Assembly (NCBI GenBank): GCA_963771545.1
Contig: CAVYTX010000005.1
Location: forward strand, 62,001-126,000
DNA: 64,000 bases
DNA from: CAKZLS01 sp963771545
GTDB taxonomy: Bacteria; Pseudomonadota; Alphaproteobacteria; Rhodospirillales; Defluviicoccaceae
Direction of reading: 5' to 3'
The notes beneath the pieces are model-generated. The model was not told the DNA's origin and did no database searches. It worked only from the letters and a program-made list of their open reading frames with translations. Shown piece by piece: positions 44,862 to 53,547 of the stretch (position 1 is the stretch's first letter; each line of letters starts with the position of its first letter). The translations under genes and the position numbers were made by a program.

Positions 44862-45200
44862 TTATTTGTCGACCATCATGTTGCGTGTCGCCGAGGGCAA
44901 GGTCACCACGAGCCCATCCAATTCCTCCGTCATCTTGATCTGGCAGCCCAGCCGCGACGTGTGAGTGAGTCCAAACGCCAGATCAAGCATGTCTTCCTCC
45001 TCTTCAGTGGTTTCATCGAGCTGATCGTACCAATCCGGCCCGACGATCACGTGGCACGTAGAACACGCGAGCGAACCTTCGCACGCGCCTTCCAGGTCGA
45101 TGTCGTTGCGATGGGCGATTTCCAGAACCGATAAGCCGAGCGGCGCCTCCACCTCCTTTTTGGTTTTCCCGTCCGCTGAAACAAAGGTCATTTTAGGCAT
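44862..45200 (-). CDS. fdx: ISC-type [2Fe-2S] ferredoxin
   Basis: 112 aa from ATG 45200, which sits inside the 3' end of hscA. The 2Fe-2S cysteines are in CEGSLACSTC and at the SRLGCQIK site. Delivers electrons for cluster synthesis on IscU. The longer upstream frame from 45362 lies within hscA and is rejected as the start. Confidence 0.95.
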   Translation of the reverse strand: MPKMTFVSADGKTKKEVEAPLGLSVLEIAHRNDIDLEGACEGSLACSTCHVIVGPDWYDQLDETTEEEEDMLDLAFGLTHTSRLGCQIKMTEELDGLVVTLPSATRNMMVDK

Positions 45201-47142
45201 CGTGCTCGGCTCTCCTGGCAACATCCGATTTGCGGTCAGCCGGCCCCGGGGCGGCCTCGAACTCGCGGACATCATGCCCATGCAGCGCGGTGCGAATCCC
45301 CCTGTCCATGCGGCGTTCGGCGAAGGTTCGTGTAACCCGTTCAAGGTCCTCGACACCAGCACTTATGGCATCACGGTCATCGTTGGAAATGGACGCTTCG
45401 AGGTCCGTCATGGTCGCGGCGATTTGCTTGTGTTCGTCTGAGTCAAGGAGATCGGAGTCGGCATCAAGGGCCGCCGCGACCGCGCTCAGCGCCCGTTGAG
45501 CCTCGACCCGAGCCTCGGTCAGCAACCGGCGGCTCATGTCGTCCTTTGCATACCTCATACTATCGTACAGCATCGTCGCCATTTCGTCTTCGGTGAGGCC
45601 ATAGGATGGCTTGACTTCCACCCTCTGCTCCACGCCCGTCTTCTGCTCCCGCGCGGTGACGGTTAGAAGTCCGTCGGCGTCCACCGCAAAACCGACCTGA
45701 ATGCGCGCAGCGCCCGCGGTCATCGGAGGAATGCCGTGGAGTTCGAAGCGCGCCAAGGAACGGCACTGATCGGCCAGCTCGCGCTCTCCCTGTACCACGT
45801 GAATGGACATGGCGGCCTGACCGTTTTGGAAAGTCGTGAATTCCTGTCCCTTAGCCACGGGAACGGGCGTGTTGCGCTCGATGATTTTTTCCACCAGTCC
45901 GCCCATGGTTTCGATCCCAAGACTGAGCGGGGTCACGTCCAGCAACAGGTTGTCCGAACCGACGGTCAGGGCTTCCGCCTGTAAGGCGGCGCCCACGGCG
46001 ACCACTTCGTCGGGGTCGATGTCGGCCAACGGCTCGGCGCCAAACAACTCGGCAACCCGCCGGCGCACCAATGGCACTCGCGTCGAACCGCCCACAAGAA
46101 CCACGCCCTTGACGTCCCCCGCCGCGATCCCGGCATCGTTGAGGACACTGCGGCAGACCCGGATCGTGCGGTCCACCAGCGGCGCGATCAACGCCTCCAA
46201 CCCGGCTCGATCCAGCTTATGGGCCGTTTGCCGGTCGTCGATATCCAACATCCATTGTCCGGACCCCTGCCGGCTCAGGCATTCCTTTGCCAGCCGCGCC
46301 GACATGAGAGCCATCTTCACGTCCGAGGAGGTCAGGGGCTCGGGCCCCAAGTCCGCCGTTCGTTCAGCAAGAAAGTACTCGGCCACCGCATGATCGAAAT
46401 CGTCGCCACCAAGCGCCGAGTCACCCCCAGTCGCCAATACCTGAAAAACCCCCTTCTGCATCATCAACAACGAGACGTCGAAGGTCCCGCCGCCCAGGTC
46501 GTAAACCGCGTACAAGCCCTCGGCGCCCTCGTCTAGGCCATAGGCAAGGGCCGCGGCCGTTGGTTCGTTGACCAGCCGCAGTACCTCCAAGCCGGCAAGT
46601 CTGGCCGCGTCCTTGGTGGCCGTGCGCGCCGCGTCGTCAAAGTAGGCTGGGACCGTGACCACCGCCTGGCGAACTTCTTGACCCAAGTGCTGTTGGGCCC
46701 GCTCCTTGAGGGCAATCAGGATCTCGGCCGAGATCTCCACCGGCGTCAGCCTATGACCGGCCACGGACAGCCGAACCATGCCGGACGTCCCGCCCTCGCC
46801 CTCGCCCTCGTCAATCTCATACGGCAAAGTGCCGGCGAGGCTCTTGATGTCCTCGGCGCCGCGTCCCATTAAGCGCTTGACCGAGCTCACCACCGCGTCG
46901 GGGCGGTCGAGTAATAGCCGGCGCGCCAGCTCGCCGACCACCGCCGACCCGTCGGCCGCGTAGGCAACCACCGAGGGAACGAGCCCGGAGCCGTTTTCAT
47001 CGCGAAGAACCTGGGCGGCGCCTTCCGAACTGATGGCCACCACCGAATTCGTGGTGCCCAAGTCGATGCCAATGGCTACCGACGCCCCGTCCTCGTGAGG
47101 TAGCGGAGTCTCGCCGGGTTCGTGAATCTGCAACAACTGCAA
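45193..47142 (-). CDS. hscA: Fe-S assembly Hsp70 chaperone HscA
   Basis: 649 aa. ATPase domain with GIDLGTTNSVVAIS, VTVPAYFDDAARTATKDAA, VYDLGGGTFDVSLL and VVLVGGSTRVPLV, then the substrate-binding domain (VTPLSLGIETMGG). HscA is shorter than DnaK and lacks its extended tail. Works with HscB to release clusters from IscU. Overlaps fdx by 8 nt. Confidence 0.96.
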   Translation of the reverse strand: MQLLQIHEPGETPLPHEDGASVAIGIDLGTTNSVVAISSEGAAQVLRDENGSGLVPSVVAYAADGSAVVGELARRLLLDRPDAVVSSVKRLMGRGAEDIKSLAGTLPYEIDEGEGEGGTSGMVRLSVAGHRLTPVEISAEILIALKERAQQHLGQEVRQAVVTVPAYFDDAARTATKDAARLAGLEVLRLVNEPTAAALAYGLDEGAEGLYAVYDLGGGTFDVSLLMMQKGVFQVLATGGDSALGGDDFDHAVAEYFLAERTADLGPEPLTSSDVKMALMSARLAKECLSRQGSGQWMLDIDDRQTAHKLDRAGLEALIAPLVDRTIRVCRSVLNDAGIAAGDVKGVVLVGGSTRVPLVRRRVAELFGAEPLADIDPDEVVAVGAALQAEALTVGSDNLLLDVTPLSLGIETMGGLVEKIIERNTPVPVAKGQEFTTFQNGQAAMSIHVVQGERELADQCRSLARFELHGIPPMTAGAARIQVGFAVDADGLLTVTAREQKTGVEQRVEVKPSYGLTEDEMATMLYDSMRYAKDDMSRRLLTEARVEAQRALSAVAAALDADSDLLDSDEHKQIAATMTDLEASISNDDRDAISAGVEDLERVTRTFAERRMDRGIRTALHGHDVREFEAAPGPADRKSDVARRAEHDA

Positions 47143-47147
47143 ACGGT

Positions 47148-47816
47148 TTACTCCCTATTTTCCATGCGGGCCCGGTGATGACGGCATTCTTCTCTGAGCT
47201 TGCGCAGGTACTTGAGCCGCGTCGTCAGGCGGCAGGCGCCCTCAAGGTCATCGGAACGGAAAGTCTCGGACAGGGCATCGATGCAGTATTGGATATCGGC
47301 GGTCGCTCGCTGATCGAGGATGTCCACGTCTTCCGGATGGTTCGCCTCCGCAAGCGCCTCGCGCAATTCCATGGTCTCGGTCAAGAGCTCCTGATCGTTA
47401 ACCAAGGTGCACCCCTCGGGCAGGACACCGGCACCTCTCAGATGGACGAGATAGTCGGCGCGCTTGAGAGGGTCCTTCAGGATTTCATACGCCTCGTTGA
47501 CGCATACGGACTGTTGTTGCGAAAGCGCCTTTTCTCGCGAAGTGCGCATCGCGAACCGGTCCGGATGGAGCATCCGCTGACAATCGAAGTAGCGCCGGTC
47601 AAGCGCCGCGCTGTCCACATCAAACTCCGGGCTCAAGCCAAACCGCGCGAAATGATCAAGATGACCGGGTGGCTGTACGGCCTTGCAGGTGGAGCAAAAT
47701 AGACTGCCTTCGCCAACCGGGCCCTGACACGACCAGCAAGGATTGCCATGACCGCGCGCCGTATCGGCACCCGTTCCGACGGGTTGGTCGATTAGAGGTC
47801 TCAGTGTTTGCTCCAT
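47148..47816 (-). CDS. hscB: Fe-S assembly J-domain co-chaperone HscB
   Basis: 222 aa. The J-domain HPD motif is at residues 84-86 (MLHPDRF). An N-terminal zinc ribbon with CxxC pairs (C27/C30 and C41/C44), as in mitochondrial HSC20, is absent from E. coli HscB. Brings IscU to HscA. The start is 5 nt before hscA in transcription order. Confidence 0.94.
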   Translation of the reverse strand: MEQTLRPLIDQPVGTGADTARGHGNPCWSCQGPVGEGSLFCSTCKAVQPPGHLDHFARFGLSPEFDVDSAALDRRYFDCQRMLHPDRFAMRTSREKALSQQQSVCVNEAYEILKDPLKRADYLVHLRGAGVLPEGCTLVNDQELLTETMELREALAEANHPEDVDILDQRATADIQYCIDALSETFRSDDLEGACRLTTRLKYLRKLREECRHHRARMENRE

Positions 47817-47841
47817 CTGTTCACGAACCCACTCAACAGCA

Positions 47842-47860
47842 CGCCCGCATCAAGCGGGCG
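47842..47860. other. Hairpin in the iscA-hscB gap
   Basis: CGCCCGC (47842-47848), loop ATCAA, GCGGGCG (47854-47860): a perfect 7-bp GC stem in the 100-bp gap between iscA and hscB, the widest gap in the iscU-to-fdx stretch. No T run on either side. Could set relative expression by attenuation or mRNA processing, as internal isc mRNA structures do elsewhere. Confidence 0.4.
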
Positions 47861-47916
47861 CGATTATCGTTCTTTCGGTTGCCCCAACTCGGAAGAAAGG
47901 CGGCGGAGCCTCGGAA

Positions 47917-48258
47917 TTAGATATGAAACGACTCGCCGCAGCCACACCGCCCTTTCTCGTTCGGGTTGCGGAAAACAAAACCCAATTCCAGCTTGTCTTC
48001 CACGTAGTCCATTTCTGTTCCCAAAATGAACATCGTGGCCTTGGGATCGATCAGCACGGTGACGCCGTCAATATCCACCTCCTCGTCGAATGGGGCTTTC
48101 TCGTCGGCGTATTCCAACGTGTAGGACATGCCCGAACACCCCTTCGTCCGGATGCCAATACGAACACCCAACGCCGGCGTGCCGCGCCGAGCAAGCAGCG
48201 CCTTGATCTGATCGGCGGCGGCCGGAGTCACGGTAAGCGGTTGAGCGCGTACGGTCAT
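47917..48258 (-). CDS. iscA: A-type Fe-S carrier protein IscA
   Basis: 113 aa. The three conserved cysteines are in TKGCSGMSY and RCGCGESF. Carries clusters or iron to client proteins. It follows iscU in the operon. Confidence 0.95.
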   Translation of the reverse strand: MTVRAQPLTVTPAAADQIKALLARRGTPALGVRIGIRTKGCSGMSYTLEYADEKAPFDEEVDIDGVTVLIDPKATMFILGTEMDYVEDKLELGFVFRNPNEKGRCGCGESFHI

Positions 48259-48307
48259 GGACCAGAGTTCTCCCTTCTACGAATCCAAGCGGCGGGGATG
48301 CGGATCC

Positions 48308-48712
48308 CTATTCCGCCGCCTCTGGCTTGGCAATGGCATTCTTGGTCCGGTAATCGGCGACGGCCGCCTTGATGGCATCCTCGGCGAGCACCGAACAATG
48401 GATCTTCACCGGCGGCAAAGCGAGATGCTCGGCGATCTGCGAATTCCTGATGGTGGCCGCTTCGTCAAGGCTCTTGCCCTTCACCCATTCGGTCACCAGT
48501 GAACTCGACGCGATTGCGGAGCCGCAGCCGAATGTCTTGAATTTGGCGTCCTCAATGATGCCGTTCTCGCTGACCTTGATCTGCAGCTTCATGACATCGC
48601 CGCAAGCCGGCGCTCCGACCAATCCCGTACCGACCTCCGGCGCCGCTTTATCCAGCGTGCCGACATTGCGGGGGTGTTCATAGTGGTCAACCACTTTTTC
48701 GCTGTATGCCAC
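48308..48712 (-). CDS. iscU: Fe-S cluster scaffold IscU
   Basis: 134 aa. Scaffold cysteines in GAPACGDV, KTFGCGSAI and KIHCSVLA; the LPPVK motif recognised by HscA is intact (ALPPVKIHC). The C-terminal extension is short. Confidence 0.97.
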   Translation of the reverse strand: MAYSEKVVDHYEHPRNVGTLDKAAPEVGTGLVGAPACGDVMKLQIKVSENGIIEDAKFKTFGCGSAIASSSLVTEWVKGKSLDEAATIRNSQIAEHLALPPVKIHCSVLAEDAIKAAVADYRTKNAIAKPEAAE

Positions 48713-48754
48713 AATCCTTCTCCTCTTCTGAAAGGGGCCGTCCGCTTCTTGGAA

Positions 48755-50050
48755 TCAATGGGCGGCCCACTCGATTGATTTAATATCCACGCCTTCCTGA
48801 GCCATTTCCCACAGCGGGCTCATTTCGCGCAACCGTTTGACCTCGCTCGCGATCCGATCAGCCGCGAAATCCACCTCTTCCTCGGTGGTAAACCGCCCGA
48901 TCCCGATGCGGAGACTGGTATGCGCAAGCTCCTCCTCGACGCCGAGCGCTCGCAGAACGTACGATGGCTCGAGCGAAGCGGACGTGCACGCCGACCCGGA
49001 CGATACCGCCAGATCCTTGATACCCATCATCAACCCTTCGCCTTCAACATATGCAAAGCTCAGATTGAGGTTGCCCGGAATACGGTTCTCCAAATCGCCG
49101 TTCAGATAGACCTCGGGAAGCTGCTCGGTAATTTTGTGGTAGAAGCGATCGCGCAGCATGTGCAGGCGCTCGGCCTCGGTGCCCATTTCCGCTTCAGCGA
49201 TCCGGCAGGCTTCACCAAACCCGACACACAGGGGGGTCGGCAGGGTTCCGGAGCGCATGCCGCGTTCCTGGCCGCCGCCACTGATGAGCGCCTCGAGACG
49301 CACCCGCGGACGCCTGCGAACATAGAGCGCACCAATCCCTTTCGGACCGTAGAGCTTGTGGCCCGAGATGCTCATGAGGTCGACATTCATATCCTCCACG
49401 TCGAGCGGGATCTTGCCCACGGCTTGAGCCGCGTCCGTATGGAAGAAAACCTTATGCTCGCGGCAGATGCCCCCGATGTCCTTGATCGGCTGGATCACGC
49501 CGATCTCGTTGTGCACGGCCATGATCGACACCAGCAGAGTCTTTTCGGTAATCGCCTCTCTCAAACGGTCGAGGTCGATAAGGCCATTTTGCCGGACCGG
49601 AAGGTAGGTAACGTCAAAGCCTTCCAACTCCAAATGGCGGCAACTGTCCAGTACACACTTGTGCTCGGTGACGCAGGTAATGATGTGGTTCTTGCGGTCC
49701 TTGTAAAACCGGGCAACGCCCTTGAGGGCAAGGTTGTTGGACTCGGTCGCACCAGAGGTGAAAACGATTTCTTTGGCGTTGGCGCCGATCAAACGGGCGA
49801 TTTGGGCGCGCGATTTTTCCACCACGGCCTCCGCGTCCCAACCGTAGCTGTGACTTCGGGAATGGGGATTGCCGAAAGCTTCGGTGAAAAACGGCAGCAT
49901 CGCCTCGACCACCCGCCGGTCGGTCGGAGTGGTGGCCTGATAGTCCAAATACACGGGCGCAGTGGTGTTCGCGTGTCCCGCCGAACTGCTCGCCGCACCG
50001 GGAATGTTGGTCATTTTCGCACCTTTTCCTTTGCTCATATCCGCATTCAT
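48755..50050 (-). CDS. iscS: Cysteine desulfurase IscS
   Basis: 431 aa PLP enzyme that turns cysteine into alanine and a persulfide. PLP Lys in SISGHKLYGPKG, active-site Cys in SSGSACTSASLEPSYVLRALG. The start may be at one of several in-frame Met codons (MNADMSKGKGAKMTN); the conserved body starts at VYLDYQATTPTD. It lies 18 nt after a second desulfurase gene. Confidence 0.95.
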   Translation of the reverse strand: MNADMSKGKGAKMTNIPGAASSSAGHANTTAPVYLDYQATTPTDRRVVEAMLPFFTEAFGNPHSRSHSYGWDAEAVVEKSRAQIARLIGANAKEIVFTSGATESNNLALKGVARFYKDRKNHIITCVTEHKCVLDSCRHLELEGFDVTYLPVRQNGLIDLDRLREAITEKTLLVSIMAVHNEIGVIQPIKDIGGICREHKVFFHTDAAQAVGKIPLDVEDMNVDLMSISGHKLYGPKGIGALYVRRRPRVRLEALISGGGQERGMRSGTLPTPLCVGFGEACRIAEAEMGTEAERLHMLRDRFYHKITEQLPEVYLNGDLENRIPGNLNLSFAYVEGEGLMMGIKDLAVSSGSACTSASLEPSYVLRALGVEEELAHTSLRIGIGRFTTEEEVDFAADRIASEVKRLREMSPLWEMAQEGVDIKSIEWAAH

Positions 50051-50068
50051 TTTTTTTCGTTGTCGCTC

Positions 50069-51196
50069 TCAGGCCGCTGGAGCGCTCGCCTCGCTCAAGC
50101 GCCCCAACCGCGCATAGAGAGAACGCCACGCGTCCACGAACCGCTCCACGTCACGTTCCGTTGTCGTCCATCCTAGGCTGACCCGGATGGCGCCAGCCGC
50201 TTCGTCGTCATCAACGCCCATGGCGTCCAACACATGGCTGCGTGTCACCTTCCCCGAAGAACACGCCGAACCCGCGCTGACCGCAACACCCGCCAAGTCG
50301 AGCGCCATGACCTGCGTTTCGCTGGCCACACCGGGCATCGACAGGCAGCTCGTATTGGGAACACGCGGCGCGCGCGAACCGAAAACCTTCGCTCCAGGCG
50401 TTCCGTCAAGCACCGTCCGCTCCAGCCGGTCTCGCAACCTTCCCAGTCTGTCGACGTCGGGAAGGGCCGAGACGACATCGGCGGCCGCTCCAAACCCCGC
50501 GATCCCGGCCAGGTTTTCGGTGCCGGCCCTGCGGCCGCGCTCCTGACCTCCGCCCTTGATCCGAGGGCGCGGAGCCGCATCTTCGCTCGCGATCAATGCG
50601 CCACAACCGGAGGGGCCTCCCATCTTGTGCGCCGACAGGGTCAACATGTGCACGCCCGATGCCATCATGTCGATGGACACCTTCCCGGCGGCCTGCACCG
50701 CGTCACAGTGAACCAAGGCTCCATGGCGACGCGAAATCTCGGCCACCGCGGCAACGGGCTGAATAACTCCCGTTTCGTTGTTGACCAACATCACCGAAAC
50801 CAGAGCGGAGTTGGGATCAGCGCCAAGCATCCTGTCCAAGGCGTCCAGATCAATTAGTCCGCCGACGTCAACCGGAATGGCCTCCACGCGGTCGGCGGCC
50901 GCCAGGACCGAGACATGCTCGACGGCCGAAACCAGAACCCTCCGTCCGGGGTTTCCGCGGATGGCCAGGGAATTGGCTTCGCTGCCACCGCTGGTGAAGA
51001 CCACATCCGCTGGCCGGGCCGTTGCCAACGCCGCTACCTTTTCGCGCGCGTCTTCGACAATGCACCGGGCCAATCGACCGTAACGGTGGACGGAAGACGG
51101 ATTGCCCGTCAGCGCGAGAGCGGCCATAGCGGCATCGACCGCTTCCGGTCTGACCGGTGTCGTCGCGTTATGATCCAGGTAAACTGCGTTTTCCAT
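50069..51196 (-). CDS. Second cysteine desulfurase (NifS/IscS family)
   Basis: 375 aa. VYLDHNATTPVRPEA at the N-terminus, PLP Lys in LSAHKMGGPSGCG, active-site Cys in SAGSACSSGKVTRSHVL. It lies between iscR and iscS, so the operon has two desulfurases in tandem. Such a pair is seen in other Rhodospirillales-type isc operons. It may serve a different sulfur acceptor, or be an older duplicate. Confidence 0.9.
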   Translation of the reverse strand: MENAVYLDHNATTPVRPEAVDAAMAALALTGNPSSVHRYGRLARCIVEDAREKVAALATARPADVVFTSGGSEANSLAIRGNPGRRVLVSAVEHVSVLAAADRVEAIPVDVGGLIDLDALDRMLGADPNSALVSVMLVNNETGVIQPVAAVAEISRRHGALVHCDAVQAAGKVSIDMMASGVHMLTLSAHKMGGPSGCGALIASEDAAPRPRIKGGGQERGRRAGTENLAGIAGFGAAADVVSALPDVDRLGRLRDRLERTVLDGTPGAKVFGSRAPRVPNTSCLSMPGVASETQVMALDLAGVAVSAGSACSSGKVTRSHVLDAMGVDDDEAAGAIRVSLGWTTTERDVERFVDAWRSLYARLGRLSEASAPAA

Positions 51197-51227
51197 CGGT
51201 TCCCGGCGGGTTTTCGGCCCTTTTCCG

Positions 51228-51701
51228 TTATCGGGCGGCGGCGGCTAATCCGCCGCGATTGGCTTCGAACGACAGCCGACTGCTTCCGAGAACCCTCTTC
51301 TCGCATACATCGCCGAGGGTTACCGAACTCAGGTACATGTAGATCTGGTTGCCCAACTCCTCCCAAAGGTCGTGGGTCAGGCATCGGCCTTGATGCGAGT
51401 GGCACCCGGTCGGCGACCCGGGAGTGCAACGGGTCGCCTTGATCGGTTCGTCCACGGCCATGATGATATCCGAGACACGCATGTCATCAGGGTCCCGCGC
51501 GAGGAGATAACCGCCTCCAGGGCCACGCACGCTGGCGACAAGCCCACCCTTCCTGAGCCTACCGAAGAGCTGCTCCAAGTATGAAAGTGAAATCTCTTGG
51601 CGGTCCGCCACCTCCGCGAGTGGAATAGGCCGGCCGCTGTTATGGTGGGCCAGATCAGCCATGGCCATCACGGCATAGCGTCCCTTGGTGCTTAGCTTCA
51701 T
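51228..51701 (-). CDS. iscR: Rrf2-family Fe-S regulator IscR
   Basis: 157 aa. Winged helix at the N-terminus (MKLSTKGRYAVMAMADLA, then the recognition helix region ISLSYLEQLFGRLR). Cluster cysteines C92, C100 and C107, with His110 as a likely fourth ligand (CLTH). The spacing is wider than the C92/C98/C104 pattern of E. coli. The cluster-bound form normally represses its own operon. A matching site lies upstream of cysE. Confidence 0.94.
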   Translation of the reverse strand: MKLSTKGRYAVMAMADLAHHNSGRPIPLAEVADRQEISLSYLEQLFGRLRKGGLVASVRGPGGGYLLARDPDDMRVSDIIMAVDEPIKATRCTPGSPTGCHSHQGRCLTHDLWEELGNQIYMYLSSVTLGDVCEKRVLGSSRLSFEANRGGLAAAAR

Positions 51702-51741
51702 CGTTATCTCCTTGTTGACCGCCGCCTAAACCCGTTCAGTG

Positions 51742-52515
51742 CTATCCATGCTTTCCGGTGCCCATGACCGCCGCCTCTTGCTTTTTCCCATCGACTTCAA
51801 TGGGATGGGAGCTCGCCTCGCTCTCCTCGACGTCCTGGAGGCGCGCCTCCAACTCCTCGATCCGTTCCAGCAGAACCGAAACCTGCCCCCGCAATCCGTC
51901 AACAGAAGCCAAGACCGGATCCGGGCATCCGTCACTGGGCGTTCCATAGGCCCAAAACTGGCCTGCCTGACTACGATCCTTGGGCATGACCACGTGCGCG
52001 GGAACGCCCGTCGCCGTAACGCCGGCGGGCACATCCTTCGTGACCACCGCATTCGCTCCGACCCGGGCGCCTTTGCCGACCACCACGGGCCCGAGGATTT
52101 GCGCGCCCGACCCCACGATTACGTCGTCCTGCAAGGTCGGATGGCGTTTGACGTTCTTTTGATTATGCGAGTCCACCGACGGGGCGATACCGCCGAGGGT
52201 CACGCCATGATAAAGCGTAACGTCCTCGCCAATTTCCGATGTCTCGCCGATCACGAGACCATGTCCATGGTCAATCACCAACCGTCGTCCGATCTTGGCG
52301 CCTGGATGGATTTCGACGCCCGTGAGCAGACGCCCCAACTGCGAAATCATGCGAGCGCCGAGAAACCAACCGCGCCGCCACAGGGCGTGCGCTACTCTGT
52401 ACACTATCAAGGCGTGAAGTCCCGAATAGCACAGCCAAACTTCCAGCCGCGAACGCGCGGCCGGATCGCGCTCGAGGATGGCGTCGATATCCTCTTGAAT
52501 CCCTTTAAATATCAT
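51742..52515 (-). CDS. cysE: Serine O-acetyltransferase
   Basis: 257 aa from ATG 52515 (MIFKGIQEDIDAILERDPAAR); the frame upstream is non-homologous leader. Left-handed beta-helix hexapeptide repeats contain the catalytic His (VIDHGHGLVIGETSEIG). A C-terminal coiled coil (residues about 213-240, LLERIEELEARLQDVEE) is an extension. Makes O-acetylserine for cysteine, the sulfur donor of this operon. First gene of the operon; iscR follows after 40 nt. Confidence 0.94.
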   Translation of the reverse strand: MIFKGIQEDIDAILERDPAARSRLEVWLCYSGLHALIVYRVAHALWRRGWFLGARMISQLGRLLTGVEIHPGAKIGRRLVIDHGHGLVIGETSEIGEDVTLYHGVTLGGIAPSVDSHNQKNVKRHPTLQDDVIVGSGAQILGPVVVGKGARVGANAVVTKDVPAGVTATGVPAHVVMPKDRSQAGQFWAYGTPSDGCPDPVLASVDGLRGQVSVLLERIEELEARLQDVEESEASSHPIEVDGKKQEAAVMGTGKHG

Positions 52516-52606
52516 AGTCCGTCCACTAGCTTGATTAGCAATCGGTAAACGACTAACTCTATAACTCACGGACGCGAGAAACGCGCCGTGCCATGTGATT
52601 ACCCGG

Positions 52607-52639
52607 AATATAAGATATCCGACTAATTTGATCAAGAAT
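52607..52639 (-). promoter_or_regulatory. cysE-isc operon promoter overlapping an IscR type-1-like site
   Basis: On the minus strand, -35 TTGATC (52635-52630) and -10 TATATT (52612-52607) are separated by exactly 17 nt. A 25-nt window (52639-52615) covering the -35 and spacer matches the E. coli type-1 IscR consensus at 21 of 25 positions, including TTGA and TTAGTCGGATAT. The predicted transcript starts near 52600, about 85 nt before cysE. Cluster-loaded IscR binding here would block polymerase, giving autoregulation of the cysE-isc-mnmA operon. Confidence 0.65.
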
Positions 52640-52742
52640 ACCCGGCCATTAAATTAATCGATCTGGACTCAATTCCCGATAAGATGAGTCGGAAAACTGG
52701 GTACGATTGGCGGAGCCAGGGATTTTGCGGGCGTGAGGGGCA

Positions 52743-53390
52743 ATGCCGGAGGTTATTTTTAACGGCACGGAAGGGCGGCTTGAAGGCCGCTATCATCATT
52801 CGAAGCAGGCGAACGCACCAGTAGCGTTGGCCCTTCATCCCCACCCCCTTCATGGCGGCACCATGAACAACCGAGTAGTTTTCTCGTTGTTCCATGCATT
52901 CCAGCAACGCGGTTTCTCGGTTCTGCGGTTTAATTTTCGTGGTGTCGGACGCTCACAGGGGCGCTTCGACAACGGTCTCGGCGAGTTGAACGACGCGGCG
53001 TCGGCGCTGGATTGGATGCAGACGATCAATCCGAATGCAGCGGCGTGTTGGATCGGCGGGTACTCGTTCGGCGCCTGGATCGGTATGCAGTTGATGATGC
53101 GCCGGCCGGAGATCGGAGGCTTCCTTGCCGTGGCGCCGCCGGCCGGCAATCTGGACTTCTCGTTCCTCGCGCCCTGCCCCGCGTCGGGAGTCCTGATCCA
53201 CGGAACGAAGGACGAGGTGGCGCAAGCCAGTGCGGCGGCTAAATTGGCGCATAAATTAACTAATCAGAAGAGCGTGCTCGTCGAGTACAGGGAAGTTCCG
53301 GACGCGGATCACCTGTTTACCAATCAGATGCCTCAGTTGATCGAGGCCATCAATGAGTATCTGGACAAACGCTTGACGCGCGAGACCTGA
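52743..53390 (+). CDS. Alpha/beta hydrolase, COG2945-like
   Basis: 215 aa. Nucleophile motif IGGYSFGAW (G-x-S-x-G), FNFRGVGRSQGRFD oxyanion-loop region, Asp in HGTKDEV and catalytic His in DADHLF. Members are short hydrolases with unknown natural esters. Divergent from the cysE-isc promoter. Confidence 0.9.
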   Translation: MPEVIFNGTEGRLEGRYHHSKQANAPVALALHPHPLHGGTMNNRVVFSLFHAFQQRGFSVLRFNFRGVGRSQGRFDNGLGELNDAASALDWMQTINPNAAACWIGGYSFGAWIGMQLMMRRPEIGGFLAVAPPAGNLDFSFLAPCPASGVLIHGTKDEVAQASAAAKLAHKLTNQKSVLVEYREVPDADHLFTNQMPQLIEAINEYLDKRLTRET

Positions 53391-53547
53391 TACCAACGGT
53401 CAGCGCGCTCGCTCCCAAGGCAACTGATAAGAACGGTCATTTCAAGGGATGCCGTTGTTCATCCGCTGCGCCCGTGTTAAATACACGTTAAATACACGCC
53501 CGCTCCGCCCGCGCATCCGAAGGCTTCCTGGTAGAGGTTAAGCGTTC

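Noticed and set aside
53491..53514. Tandem GTTAAATACAC repeat upstream of tyrS as a CRISPR or T-box
   Set aside because: Only two units with no spacer, and no T-box features; a simple local duplication.
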